Shown piece by piece: positions 44,385 through 55,579 of a stretch of DNA of 64,000 nt. Made by a program: the position numbers and the translations under genes. Every line of letters starts with the position of its first letter. The stretch's first letter is position 1. This DNA comes from Halorientalis sp. IM1011 (GTDB lineage: Archaea > Halobacteriota > Halobacteria > Halobacteriales > Haloarculaceae): assembly GCF_001989615.1 (NCBI RefSeq), contig NZ_CP019067.1:1178001-1242000 (forward strand), given 5' to 3'. The notes under the pieces were generated by a model, which was given only the letters and a program-made list of their open reading frames with translations, had not been told where the DNA came from and did not search any database.

Positions 44385-44974
44385 TCGCAGTGGGACTCGG
44401 CCAGCGCGTGCGTCGCCTGCTCGGGAAGGAGGAGGTGCTGTCGATCTCGCGACGCTACTTCGTCTCCAACGGGTTCGACGGTACCCTGACCTGCATCGGC
44501 GTCGTCGTCGGCGCGGTCCTCTCGGGGGTCACGGAGGGACTGACGGTCGTCAAGATCGGGCTGGGCGCTGCGGTCGGCCTCGGCACCTCCGCGGTCTGGA
44601 GCGTCTGGGAGATCGAACGCGCCGAGACCCGCGCCGAGATCCTCCGGATGGAACGGGCGATGCTCACCGATCTCGACGACACGCGGATCGAGAGCCAGCA
44701 GCGAGGCGTGCGCCTGCTCCACGCCACCGCGAGCGGCCTCGGTCCCCTGATCGGTGTCCTCGTCCCCCTCTCGCCGTTCGTCGTCGCGGGAACGGAGAAT
44801 CTCCTGACGATGGTCGAGGCGGCCGCCGTTGCCGTGGTCCTCGGCATCGGTGTGTTGAGCGTCTTCGGCGCGTACATGGGTTCGATCTCGGGCCAGCGGT
44901 GGTACGTCTCCGCGGCCCGGATGGGACTGGCCGGACTGGTCGTGGCGCTGTTGAACCTCGTCTTGCCGGGCTAA
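44381..44974 (+). CDS. VIT1/CCC1-like (TIGR00267-type) membrane protein
   Basis: The 197-residue protein starts at GTG 44381. It has an N-terminal amphipathic part with ISRRYFVSNGFDGTLTCIGV (the VIT family opening with FDG), two helices, a cytoplasmic helical hairpin (EIERAETRAEILRMERAML) and three further helices. VIT proteins export Fe2+ or Mn2+; this shorter archaeal type lacks the second metal-binding domain, so transport is only inferred. It is translationally coupled to DUF211 and converges with coxA2, overlapping it at the stop codons. Confidence 0.8.
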   Translation: MIAVGLGQRVRRLLGKEEVLSISRRYFVSNGFDGTLTCIGVVVGAVLSGVTEGLTVVKIGLGAAVGLGTSAVWSVWEIERAETRAEILRMERAMLTDLDDTRIESQQRGVRLLHATASGLGPLIGVLVPLSPFVVAGTENLLTMVEAAAVAVVLGIGVLSVFGAYMGSISGQRWYVSAARMGLAGLVVALLNLVLPG

Positions 44975-46743
44975 CCGTCCTGCCCACTCCGTGGTGACGT
45001 CTCCGACTCCTCGTCTCCGCCGTCGGTCACGGGCAGTCGATCGATTTTCGTTCCGAGCCAGTCGAATTCGCGGGTGAACAGACCGTCCTGTCGGAGATTC
45101 CACGGATCGTCGTCACGGATCTTCGGCCCTTCGAGCCACGACTGGACGACGTTCCAGACGAAGATCAACTGGCCGATCAAGAGCAGGAACGCACCGAGCG
45201 TGGCCACCTGGTGGAGCGTCGTGATACTGGAAAGCGGCGCGATAGCCGAATCCAGCTCGTAGGTGGCGTACCGGCGAGGCATGCCGAGATAACCCAGTGC
45301 CAGCATGGCGAAGAACGTGACGTTGGTGCCGATCATCGACAGCCAGAAGTGCCACTTCGCCAGCGTGCGCTGGTACATCCGGCCCGTGTAGATCGGGAAC
45401 CAGTAGTAGATGCCGGCGAAGGCACCGAAGGCGATGGCACCCATGACGATGTAGTGGAAGTGCCCCACGATGTAGTAGGTATCGTGGAGGATCATGTCGA
45501 CGGGGATCGACGCGAGGAACACGCCGGTGACGCCGCCCAGGATGAAGTTCGAGACGAACCCGATGCAGAACAGCATCGGAGCCGTCAGCCGAAGCTTCCC
45601 GTTCCACATCGTCGTGATCCAGTTGAACACCTTCACGGCGCTCGGTATCGCGATGGCGAGTGAGACGGCCATGAACGAGGCCCGGAGCCGCGGGTCCATC
45701 CCGGTCGTGAACATGTGGTGAGCCCACACGCCGAAGGAGAGGACGCCGATGGCCAGCGTGGAGTAGACGACGAACTTGAACCCGAACAGCTTCCGGCCCG
45801 CGAAGCGAGGCAGGATGAAACTGACCAGTCCCATCGGCGGGAGTACGAGGATGTACACTTCGGGGTGGCCGAAGAACCAGAACAGGTGTTGCCACAGCAT
45901 CGTCCCACCGCCATCGACGGCGAAGAAGGTCGTGGCGAAGTTCCGGTCCAGAAGCAGCATGATGAGGGCACTGCCCAGCAGCGGGAAGGCAAAGAGAATC
46001 AGCGCCGACTGGGTGAGCATCGTCCAGGAGAAGATGTCGAGGTTCGCCCAGTTGACGTCCTCACTGCGCTCGGTGAAGATGGTCGCGATGAAGTTGATCG
46101 CGCCGATGGTCCCGGAAACCCCGACGAGGTGCAGGCCGAGCATCATCAGGTCGGCACCCGCCTGTGGCTGCTCGGCCGACAGCGGTGGGTACATCACCCA
46201 GGAGGTCTGGGCGGGGCCGATCGAGGGAATGAGAAAGCCGCCCCAGACCAGCAGTGCGCCGGGCGGGAGCAGCCAGAACGCGATGGCGTTGATCCGCGGG
46301 AACGCCATATCGTCGGCCCCGATCAGGAGTGGGATGAAGTAGTTGCCGAAGGCGGCGAGCATGGGCGTCCCGAACAGCAGCAACATCGAGATCCCGTGAC
46401 TGGTCAGGAAGGCGTTGTAGAGAGTCGCGTCGAGCAACGCGCCCGCAGGCAGGAAAAGCTGAGCGCGCATCACGACGGCCATGAGACCACCGACGGCGAA
46501 GACGGCGACGGCGTAGACGCCGTACAGTATGCCGATATCCTTGTGATCGACCGTGGTGAGCCACCGAACGATCCCACCGGGCTTTTCCTCGTGGGCCTGG
46601 TCGGCTTCGCCGTACCCGTCGCCGTCAGCCCCCATCGGTGACGGCGTGTAGGAACGCCAGTCCACGACGCGTGCGAGGGCGAACGTCACCACGAGCAGGA
46701 ATACGATCGTGATCCCGGTCAGTATCAGCCCTCTGGTTGCCAT
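44971..46743 (-). CDS. coxA: Second cytochrome c oxidase subunit I
   Basis: This subunit I of 590 residues has an extra N-terminal helix and the normal 12-helix core. Haem and copper ligands are complete: TSHGISM, HPEVYI, WAHHMF and VGHFHYIVMG; the K-channel Lys (SAVKVFNW) and D-channel Asp (GADDMAFP) are present, so it is also type A1. Unlike the coxA at 15179 it lacks the C-terminal extra membrane domain. No coxB or coxC lies next to it, so it must pair with subunits encoded elsewhere. Start 46743 (MATRGLILTG) is chosen. Confidence 0.95.
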   Translation of the reverse strand: MATRGLILTGITIVFLLVVTFALARVVDWRSYTPSPMGADGDGYGEADQAHEEKPGGIVRWLTTVDHKDIGILYGVYAVAVFAVGGLMAVVMRAQLFLPAGALLDATLYNAFLTSHGISMLLLFGTPMLAAFGNYFIPLLIGADDMAFPRINAIAFWLLPPGALLVWGGFLIPSIGPAQTSWVMYPPLSAEQPQAGADLMMLGLHLVGVSGTIGAINFIATIFTERSEDVNWANLDIFSWTMLTQSALILFAFPLLGSALIMLLLDRNFATTFFAVDGGGTMLWQHLFWFFGHPEVYILVLPPMGLVSFILPRFAGRKLFGFKFVVYSTLAIGVLSFGVWAHHMFTTGMDPRLRASFMAVSLAIAIPSAVKVFNWITTMWNGKLRLTAPMLFCIGFVSNFILGGVTGVFLASIPVDMILHDTYYIVGHFHYIVMGAIAFGAFAGIYYWFPIYTGRMYQRTLAKWHFWLSMIGTNVTFFAMLALGYLGMPRRYATYELDSAIAPLSSITTLHQVATLGAFLLLIGQLIFVWNVVQSWLEGPKIRDDDPWNLRQDGLFTREFDWLGTKIDRLPVTDGGDEESETSPRSGQDG

Positions 46744-46859
46744 GCGTGTCGGTACCACAGAGACGGTAATCAAAGACCGGATCTGCTAGCTCGTCGACGG
46801 GTGCGAACGCAGACAGAGCGACTCGACGGGTACTGCCGACAGGGGGCAGACCCGAGGCG

Positions 46860-47101
46860 TCAATTCCCGGTGGCGAGAAGACGACCGACCCCGAGCGCCA
46901 GACAGAGGGTAAGTGCGGTGCCCAGTAGCGCCCCGGCGAGCGTGCCGGCGTGCTGGCCCAGTCCCGGAAGCGCGTAGCCCGTCTGGGCCGCCGCCCAGCC
47001 GAAGACCGGCGCGAGCGCGACGAGTGCGAGGAGGCCGGCGAGTACGACAGCCGGTCCGAGGCGACCAGAGACGCGCTCCGGGCGTTCGTGACCGAGTTCA
47101 A
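46860..47101 (-). pseudogene. Hydrophobic open frame without a start codon
   Basis: The minus strand encodes a convincing two-helix sequence (AVVLAGLLALVALAPVFGWA ... GALLGTALTLCLALGVGRLL) upstream of coxA2, like small oxidase-associated membrane proteins. No ATG, GTG or TTG occurs in frame near its beginning, and upstream it becomes antisense to the nikR remnant. It may be 5'-truncated or use an unusual start. Low certainty. Confidence 0.35.
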
Positions 47102-47367
47102 CCGACAGACGGACCTCGGGGGACGCTGAGTGGGACGGTCGTCGTCCTCTACGATCCCACGAATCCGGGACCGCCGACGATACGACTGCGCTCCAGCACG
47201 AGTTCGGCGAGACCATCGTCGCGGTCCAGCACGTCCACCTGAGCGACCACCTCTGTCTCGAATCGGTCGCGGTCGACGGGGACGGCGACGAGATCGAACG
47301 ACTGGTGCGACGCCTGCGGCCGCTCGAAGGCGTCCACCAGGTGAACCTCACCGTCGTGGAGGGGTAG
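47031..47367 (+). pseudogene. nikR: NikR-like regulator remnant with two frameshifts
   Basis: Three consecutive pieces of one NikR protein appear in three frames: EAGEYDSRSEATRDALRAFV with TEFNRQTDLGG (ribbon-helix-helix part), then TLSGTVVVLYDPTNPG, then TALQHEFGETIVAVQHVHLS with DHLCLESV and LRPLEGVHQVNLTVVEG (metal-binding ACT-type domain, His and Cys). One missing G in the G-run at 47118-47122 and one missing A near 47170 explain both shifts. The N-terminal strand that contacts DNA is absent. Its stop is adjacent to the convergent ATPase stop. Confidence 0.65.
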
Positions 47368-49941
<2,574 letters not shown>

Positions 49942-50059
49942 CGATTGTCCCTGTCGATCCGCGAGACGGCGGGCGGAGCCGACGGTTTGCTACTCGGGGC
50001 AGACTTGATCGGCATTGAACATAATAGTGCGCCCTGAGGCAGGCGTCGGCCGCGAGCGT

Positions 50060-50857
50060 CTATTGCAGGCCCAGATCGTGTTGCATCGAGTTGCCGGGGC
50101 GAGGGACGCCCTTGACTGTGACCGTCTCGCCAGTCATGAACGCGGCGGCCGGCGAGACCAGGAACTGCACCACGTCGGCGATGTCCTCGCCGTGGCCGAT
50201 GCGGCGGTCGACCTGCTCCCGGGGCGGCATGTCCTCGCTGTCGATTCCGAGGGTTTCGGCGACCCCCGGCGTCTGGATCAGGCCGGGCGCGACGCAGTTG
50301 ACGCGGATGCCGTCGTCGGCCCACTCGGTCGCGACGGTCTCGGTTAGCTGGATGATCCCCGCCTTCGCCGTCGCGTAGTGGCTCTCGTTGGGCGCGGGGT
50401 GCTGGCCGTTGACGCTCGCCATGTTGACGATCTTGCCGCCGCCCTCTTCCCGCATGACCTCGCCGGCGACCTGCATCCCGTGGACGGTACCCATCACGTT
50501 CAGATCGAGGATGGAGTCGAAGCCGTTGGGCGAGATGTCCTCGAAGGGGGCGACGAACTCGCCGCCGGCGTTGTTGACCACGATGTCGAGGCCGCCGAAC
50601 TCCTCGACCACCTCGTCGACGAACGCCTCGACCTGCTCGCGCTCGCGGACGTTACACTCCACCGCGAGGGCCTCGCCGTCGGCGTCGCTCTCGTTGATCG
50701 CCTCGGCGACGGGGCCGACCCGGTCCATCTCCCGCGAACAGATGCCTACGTCGGCACCGCCCGCCGCGAGCGTCTCCGCGATCGATCGGCCGATTCCCTG
50801 ACTCGCACCGGTGACGATGGCCGTCTCGCCGGCCACGCCGAAGTCTGCTTCGTGCAT
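50060..50857 (-). CDS. Short-chain dehydrogenase/reductase 1
   Basis: The 265-residue classical SDR starts MHEADFGVAGETAIVTGASQ with the nucleotide motif TGASQGIG, NNAG, a catalytic Ser (MASVNGQ) and YATAK. The C-terminal end (FMTGETVTVKGVPRPGNSMQ) is normal for the family. The acidic residue after the second strand is absent (ICSREMD), suggesting NADP(H). Substrate unknown. Start 50857 is chosen; upstream codons are low-complexity. Confidence 0.88.
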   Translation of the reverse strand: MHEADFGVAGETAIVTGASQGIGRSIAETLAAGGADVGICSREMDRVGPVAEAINESDADGEALAVECNVREREQVEAFVDEVVEEFGGLDIVVNNAGGEFVAPFEDISPNGFDSILDLNVMGTVHGMQVAGEVMREEGGGKIVNMASVNGQHPAPNESHYATAKAGIIQLTETVATEWADDGIRVNCVAPGLIQTPGVAETLGIDSEDMPPREQVDRRIGHGEDIADVVQFLVSPAAAFMTGETVTVKGVPRPGNSMQHDLGLQ

Positions 50858-51023
50858 CGGCGGATGGGCGAGCGCGAGCGAAAAGACGCTTCCGGTGGGT
50901 TCCGCGGTGCGAACCGCTCGAAGGAATTCGGGTCGAGTCGCAACGGCACCCACCGCCCGGAACCACGTCACTGGTTCTCGTGACGGCCACAAGAGATATT
51001 CGCGCTATCGGTAAGTAACGGGT

Positions 51024-52295
51024 ATGCGAACGAAAGCACTCACAGCGCTGGCGCTCGCCGGCATGCTCGTGCTGGCGGGCTGTTCCGGCGGCATCGGCAA
51101 CGGGACACCGTCTGCCACGGACGGCGAACCGAACACCGCGGACGGGACGCCGACCGCGAGCGGGACGAGTAGTGTCGTGATCACGCAAGCAGTACAGAGC
51201 GGCGTGAACTTCTACGTCAGCGACGAGGAGAACGCGATCGGTGACTTCGAGCACCTGAACGTCACCATCTCGGAGATCGGCTTCCAGCAGGCCGAAGGCG
51301 GGTGGTCCGAACACACCGTCGACGACAGAACGGTGGACCTGACGCAGCTGCAGGGCGCGAACGCGACGCGGTTGACCACGGTCCAGCCCCCCAACGGCAC
51401 GTACACCAAGGTGTTCGCGCACGTCAGTGACGTGAACGCGACGCTGACCAGCGGGGAACAGGTCCGTGTGAAACTGCCCAGCGAGAAGCTGCAGTTGAAC
51501 TCCGAGTTCACCGTCGGCGCGAACACCTCGACGGACTTCGTGTTCGACATCGCGGTTCACAAGGCCGGCAAGAGCGGGAAGTACATCCTCCGACCGGTCG
51601 TCAGCCAGTCCGGCACGGACGTGCCCATCGAGTCCGTCGACGAGGAACTGGAAGTCGAACTCGAAGACGACGACGATGTCACCCGCGGCGGGAACGCGAC
51701 CCTCGCCGTGACGCGTGACGACGACCCCGTCGCCAACGCCACGGTCGAAATCGACGGCGAGCAGGTCGGCACCACCGACGCTGACGGCCGCGTCACCGTC
51801 GACATCCCCGATGAGCAGAAGTTCAAGCTCGTGGTGAAAGCCGGCGACGACGTGGCCGATCTCCGCGTGACCTTCGAGCAGGAGGGCGACGAGAGCGAAG
51901 TCGAAGCCGAGGAGGGTGCGGACGAACGAGAAGACGAGGACGAGTCAGAGCGTGACGACGAACGGGAAGACGACGAGAACGAGACGGACGCGGACGACGA
52001 CGAGCGCGAGGTGAACGAGACGGAATCCGACGACGATGACGAGGTCGACGACGGAGACGAGTCGGTCCTGAACGCGACGTTCGAGGGAGAGGTCACGCCG
52101 GGTGAGAACGCGACGATCTCGGTGACGGCCAACGGGTCGGCCGTCGCGAACGCCACGGTGACGGTCGACGACGAACGGATCGGCACCACCGACGCGGACG
52201 GACGGTTCACTGTGGCCGTACCGGCCGACGCCGAGGAGTTCGAGGTCGAGATCGCAGCAGGTGAGCGCGAAGCGGAACTCGAAGCCGAATTCTAG
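51024..52295 (+). CDS. DUF4382-type lipoprotein with acidic linker and repeated beta domain
   Basis: The 423-residue lipoprotein has a signal and lipobox (LVLAGC), a Thr/Gly linker and a DUF4382-type domain (about 50-195: NFYVSDEENAIGDFEHLNVT, ISEIGFQ, HTVDDRTVDLTQLQG). Two copies of a carboxypeptidase-regulatory-like beta domain follow (ANATVEIDGEQVGTTDADGR about 235 and ANATVTVDDERIGTTDADGR about 375), separated by a highly acidic stretch (about 285-345). It is exported and membrane-anchored. Its 3' end overlaps the next gene by 4 bases. Confidence 0.85.
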   Translation: MRTKALTALALAGMLVLAGCSGGIGNGTPSATDGEPNTADGTPTASGTSSVVITQAVQSGVNFYVSDEENAIGDFEHLNVTISEIGFQQAEGGWSEHTVDDRTVDLTQLQGANATRLTTVQPPNGTYTKVFAHVSDVNATLTSGEQVRVKLPSEKLQLNSEFTVGANTSTDFVFDIAVHKAGKSGKYILRPVVSQSGTDVPIESVDEELEVELEDDDDVTRGGNATLAVTRDDDPVANATVEIDGEQVGTTDADGRVTVDIPDEQKFKLVVKAGDDVADLRVTFEQEGDESEVEAEEGADEREDEDESERDDEREDDENETDADDDEREVNETESDDDDEVDDGDESVLNATFEGEVTPGENATISVTANGSAVANATVTVDDERIGTTDADGRFTVAVPADAEEFEVEIAAGEREAELEAEF

Positions 52296-53050
52296 GCGCA
52301 GGAGAAGCCGCCGTCGATCACCAGCGCCTGCCCGGTGATCCAGTCGGCTTCGTCCGACGCGAGAAACAGCATCGCGTTGGCGACGTCTTCCGGTTCACCC
52401 AGTCGCTTCAGCGGGTAGTGACGCGACATCTCCTCTTTCCGGGCTTCCCACTCCTCGTCGGTCTGGCCCTTCCGGGGCATCGGCGTGTCGGTCACGCCGG
52501 GACAGACCGCGTTGACCCGGACGCCGGCGGGGCCGACCTCCGCGGCGATGGCCCGCGTGAAGTTCACGACCGCGCCCTTCGACAGCGAGTAGCCCGTCAA
52601 CTGGGGCGCGCCGATGACCCCCGCCAGCGAGGCCGTGTTGACGATGGCTCCCGAGCCCTGTTCCCTGAAGTGGGGGAGGACGGCCTGACAGCCGTTCCAG
52701 ACGCCCTTGACGTTCACGTCGAGGACGCGGTCGCGTTCGTCGTCGTCGATGTCCTCGAAGTCCATCCGGTCGTGGGAGACGCCCGCGTTGTTCAGGAGAA
52801 TGTCGAGGCCGAACTCCTCGGCGGCTGCGTCGACGGCCGCCCGGAAGGCGTCGCCGTCCCGCACGTCGAGTTCGTGTGTCGCGACCTCGCCGCCCAGGTC
52901 CTCGACGCGCTCGGCGGTCTCGTCGAGGCCCTCGGTGTCTACGTCCGCGGCGACGATGGTCGCGCCCTCTTTCGCGAATCGGTCCGCGGCGGCCCGACCG
53001 AGACCGGAGCCTGCACCAGTGACGAACGCCGTCTTGCCTTCGAGTCGCAT
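52292..53050 (-). CDS. Short-chain dehydrogenase/reductase 2
   Basis: The 252-residue classical SDR starts MRLEGKTAFVTGAGSGLGRA; it has VAADVDTEG (Asp after strand 2, favouring NAD), NNAG, TASLAG and YSLSK, and ends ALVIDGGFSCA. It is closely similar to the SDR at 61646 (MRLQDKTVFITGAGSGIG), so the two look like paralogues. Role unknown. Confidence 0.9.
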   Translation of the reverse strand: MRLEGKTAFVTGAGSGLGRAAADRFAKEGATIVAADVDTEGLDETAERVEDLGGEVATHELDVRDGDAFRAAVDAAAEEFGLDILLNNAGVSHDRMDFEDIDDDERDRVLDVNVKGVWNGCQAVLPHFREQGSGAIVNTASLAGVIGAPQLTGYSLSKGAVVNFTRAIAAEVGPAGVRVNAVCPGVTDTPMPRKGQTDEEWEARKEEMSRHYPLKRLGEPEDVANAMLFLASDEADWITGQALVIDGGFSCA

Positions 53051-53195
53051 ACCCCTGCCTGTCGCGGATGGGACTTAAGCGGCGGGGGCAGGTCGGAGAA
53101 CGAACCAGCCGAAAATCCCAGCCCCCTTCCCGCACCGTGAATTTGCTATTTTGCGCCTTGGGTAGTATTATTGCGTTAAAGATCGAAGCACAGGT

Positions 53196-53702
53196 ATGAG
53201 CGATACGTGGGTCGAAAACACGTCGGCGTTCGACAGGGTGAAAAGCGTCGCCCTGACGCTCTCCGAGCCACGGACGGCGGGCTGGATCGCGTCGGAGGCA
53301 CAGGTCTCGGAGAACACAGCCCGAAGCCACCTCACGCGACTGGCCGACCTCGGCGTCCTCACGACGACGACCACGGAGCAAGGTACGGGATACGCACCGG
53401 ATCCCATCTACACCCGATCGCAGGACATCCGCGAACTCGTCGACGGGAGAAGCGAGAAGGAACTCGCCGCGACGGCGGCCGACGTACAGGAGGAGTTACA
53501 GGAGTACAGAGAGACCTACGACTCCGATTCGCCCGAGGCGCTCCGAGTGTCCGTAGCCGACGCCGATTGCTCGCCCGACGCGGCGCGTGAGCGACTCGAA
53601 GCCGCGTCCGACTGGGAGTACGCCCGCTATCGGCTCTCGCTTCTCCGGGACGCCCTGGATCACTACGACACGTACACCACACCCCGTTCGGCGTCGGCAT
53701 GA
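53196..53702 (+). CDS. HTH transcriptional regulator (DUF7342-like)
   Basis: The 168-residue protein has a winged helix-turn-helix (about 15-80: ALTLSEPRTAGWIASEAQVS, ENTARSHLTRLADLGVLTTT) followed by a long helix (about 85-115) with coiled-coil character and a helical C-terminus. I recall the family as DUF7342. An ATGA overlap with the next gene couples the two. The pair has the architecture of a regulator plus unknown effector. Confidence 0.75.
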   Translation: MSDTWVENTSAFDRVKSVALTLSEPRTAGWIASEAQVSENTARSHLTRLADLGVLTTTTTEQGTGYAPDPIYTRSQDIRELVDGRSEKELAATAADVQEELQEYRETYDSDSPEALRVSVADADCSPDAARERLEAASDWEYARYRLSLLRDALDHYDTYTTPRSASA

Positions 53703-54199
53703 CGCCCGGCGAGCCGTCGGGTTCCGGTGCCGAGCGACATCGAATTCTCCGACAACTCCGACGCCAACTCGAACAGCACCCGGCAGTCGACCACGCACGG
53801 GGACAGCCCGAAGGAGCCTACGCCGAGGTCACGACTCGTCTCGATCCCGATCACTTCGGTCGCACCGCGGATTCGGCGACGCTTCGGCTCGTCTGGCATC
53901 CGAACCCGGACGTGCCCGACGATGACCGGCGTCCGGACCCCACCGATCCGTCCGTCGCCGGCCCGCGCACGACTTTCGACGCCATGTTCAAGATCCACTA
54001 CAGCGAAGACGGCGGCTACGACTGCGGGTTCCACAACGAACCGAGCTCGCACGTCGACGGGTGGTTTCACTTTCAGGAGCGGGCGGATTCGGACGCCGAG
54101 TACGACTACGAACCGGCGACCATCGACGCCGGATCGCCGACGGCCGCGCTGTGGGAACTGCTCGACCTGTTGGCGGACCGACTCCGAAGCGGCGAATAG
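53699..54199 (+). CDS. Unknown partner of the HTH protein
   Basis: The 166-residue soluble protein has a helical N-terminus (HRILRQLRRQLEQHPAVDHA), a beta-rich middle (TLRLVWHPNPDV, FKIHYSEDGGYDCGFHNEPS) and a helical end (ALWELLDLLADRLRSGE). The aromatic/His-rich block HVDGWFHFQERA is conserved-looking and recalls the H-x-x-RH/DN pattern of small toxins, but this is weak. Coupling to an HTH gene makes it a candidate toxin or effector. Confidence 0.6.
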   Translation: MTPGEPSGSGAERHRILRQLRRQLEQHPAVDHARGQPEGAYAEVTTRLDPDHFGRTADSATLRLVWHPNPDVPDDDRRPDPTDPSVAGPRTTFDAMFKIHYSEDGGYDCGFHNEPSSHVDGWFHFQERADSDAEYDYEPATIDAGSPTAALWELLDLLADRLRSGE

Positions 54200-54236
54200 G
54201 ACGGCCTTTTGTCCCGCCGGCCCGAGCATCCGTCGA

Positions 54237-55442
54237 ATGTCCACGTCGGTCACGTCGCGTCGCTACGGCCTCGTCGTCGCCGGGGCACTCTGTTACACCT
54301 GGCTCACCTTCACGTGGTTCAGCCTGCCGGCCTACCTGTCGACGATCATCGCCGAGGTCGGCCTCTCGGGCACCGAGGCAGGCCTGCTCGCCGGCGCGGT
54401 ACCGCTGACCTACATCCCCATCGCCCTCTTCTCGGGCCTCGCGGTCGACCGGATCGGGCCGGCCCGGAGCCTCGCGGTTGGTCTCGTCGTGACCGGAATC
54501 GCCCAGATCGCTCGCAGCGTCGCCGGCGGCTTTCCCACCCTGCTGGCGGCCACCCTGCTCCTTGGCGTCGGCGCGACGGCGATCACCTTCGGCCTCCCGA
54601 AACTCGTCTCCGTGCTCTTTCCACCCTCGGAGACTGGACTCCCCTCCTCGCTGTACATGGTCGGCGCGGCCGTCGGGACGGCGAGCGCGTTCGGCCTCGG
54701 TCGACCGGTCGTCGGTCCCCTCCTCGGCGGATGGCGGCCGCTCTTCCTCTGGAGCGGGGTCGCCGCCATCATCTATGCGGTCGTCTGGCTCGCGGTCGTT
54801 CGGGTCGTGCCGATCGGTGGCGGGAACGGGACGGATGACACCGACTCTCCGTCGGCCTCCGTCCGTCGGGACCTCCGGCGGGTGCTCGGCCACCGAGATC
54901 TCCGATTGATGGTCGTCCTCGGCGTCGTCTACCTCGCGCTGGTCCACGGGTTGCAGGGCTGGCTCCCGACGGTGCTGGAGGCGCGCGGGCTGTCGGCCGA
55001 CCGGGCGGGCCAGACGACGACGCTTTTGGTCGGCGCGAAGGTCGTCGGCGTCCTCGCCATCCCGACGCTGGCCGATCGGGTCGACAGGCGGCGCGGGGCG
55101 GTGATCGGCTGTGGCGGGCTCGCGGCCGTCGGCGTCGCGGGCGTCATCGCGGGCGGCGCGACCGCCGTCGCGGCGCTTGGCATCGTGATCGCCGGCCTCG
55201 GCGTCGGTGGGCTGTCGCCGCTGATCCGTGCGATCCCGCCGAACCTGGAGGGGATCGGGCCGGAGTTGACCGGCGTCGCCGTGGGCCTCGTCTTCGCCGT
55301 CGGCGAGATCGGCGGCTTCCTCGGGCCCGTACTGGTCGGGACACTCCACGACCTGACGGGGTCGTACATTCCTGGCCTCGGTCTCCTGCTCGGCGGTGGC
55401 GCCGTCGCGGTCGTCGTCGGCGCAGCGCTGGGAGACGTGTAG
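54237..55442 (+). CDS. MFS transporter 1
   Basis: A 401-residue 12-helix major facilitator. The motif between helices 2 and 3 is SGLAVDRIGPARSLAVG; helix 5/6 and the cytoplasmic loop (GTDDTDSPSASVRRDLRRVL) are normal, and the second half repeats TLADRVDRRRGAVIG. The substrate is unknown; the organisation resembles nitrate/cyanate-type MFS. ATG 54237 (MSTSVTSRRYGLVVAGALCY) precedes helix 1. Confidence 0.88.
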   Translation: MSTSVTSRRYGLVVAGALCYTWLTFTWFSLPAYLSTIIAEVGLSGTEAGLLAGAVPLTYIPIALFSGLAVDRIGPARSLAVGLVVTGIAQIARSVAGGFPTLLAATLLLGVGATAITFGLPKLVSVLFPPSETGLPSSLYMVGAAVGTASAFGLGRPVVGPLLGGWRPLFLWSGVAAIIYAVVWLAVVRVVPIGGGNGTDDTDSPSASVRRDLRRVLGHRDLRLMVVLGVVYLALVHGLQGWLPTVLEARGLSADRAGQTTTLLVGAKVVGVLAIPTLADRVDRRRGAVIGCGGLAAVGVAGVIAGGATAVAALGIVIAGLGVGGLSPLIRAIPPNLEGIGPELTGVAVGLVFAVGEIGGFLGPVLVGTLHDLTGSYIPGLGLLLGGGAVAVVVGAALGDV

Positions 55443-55579
55443 GGTCCCGGACCCCCCCTCGCTTCGCATGCTCGCGGGTCACGCCGTTCCCCGCTCGCTC
55501 GTTCCGAGGACTCCCTCGCGGTGCTCGGTCGTCCTCGCTGTCGGCATACTCAAGTGGCTGAGACGACCAGCCCAGTGCA

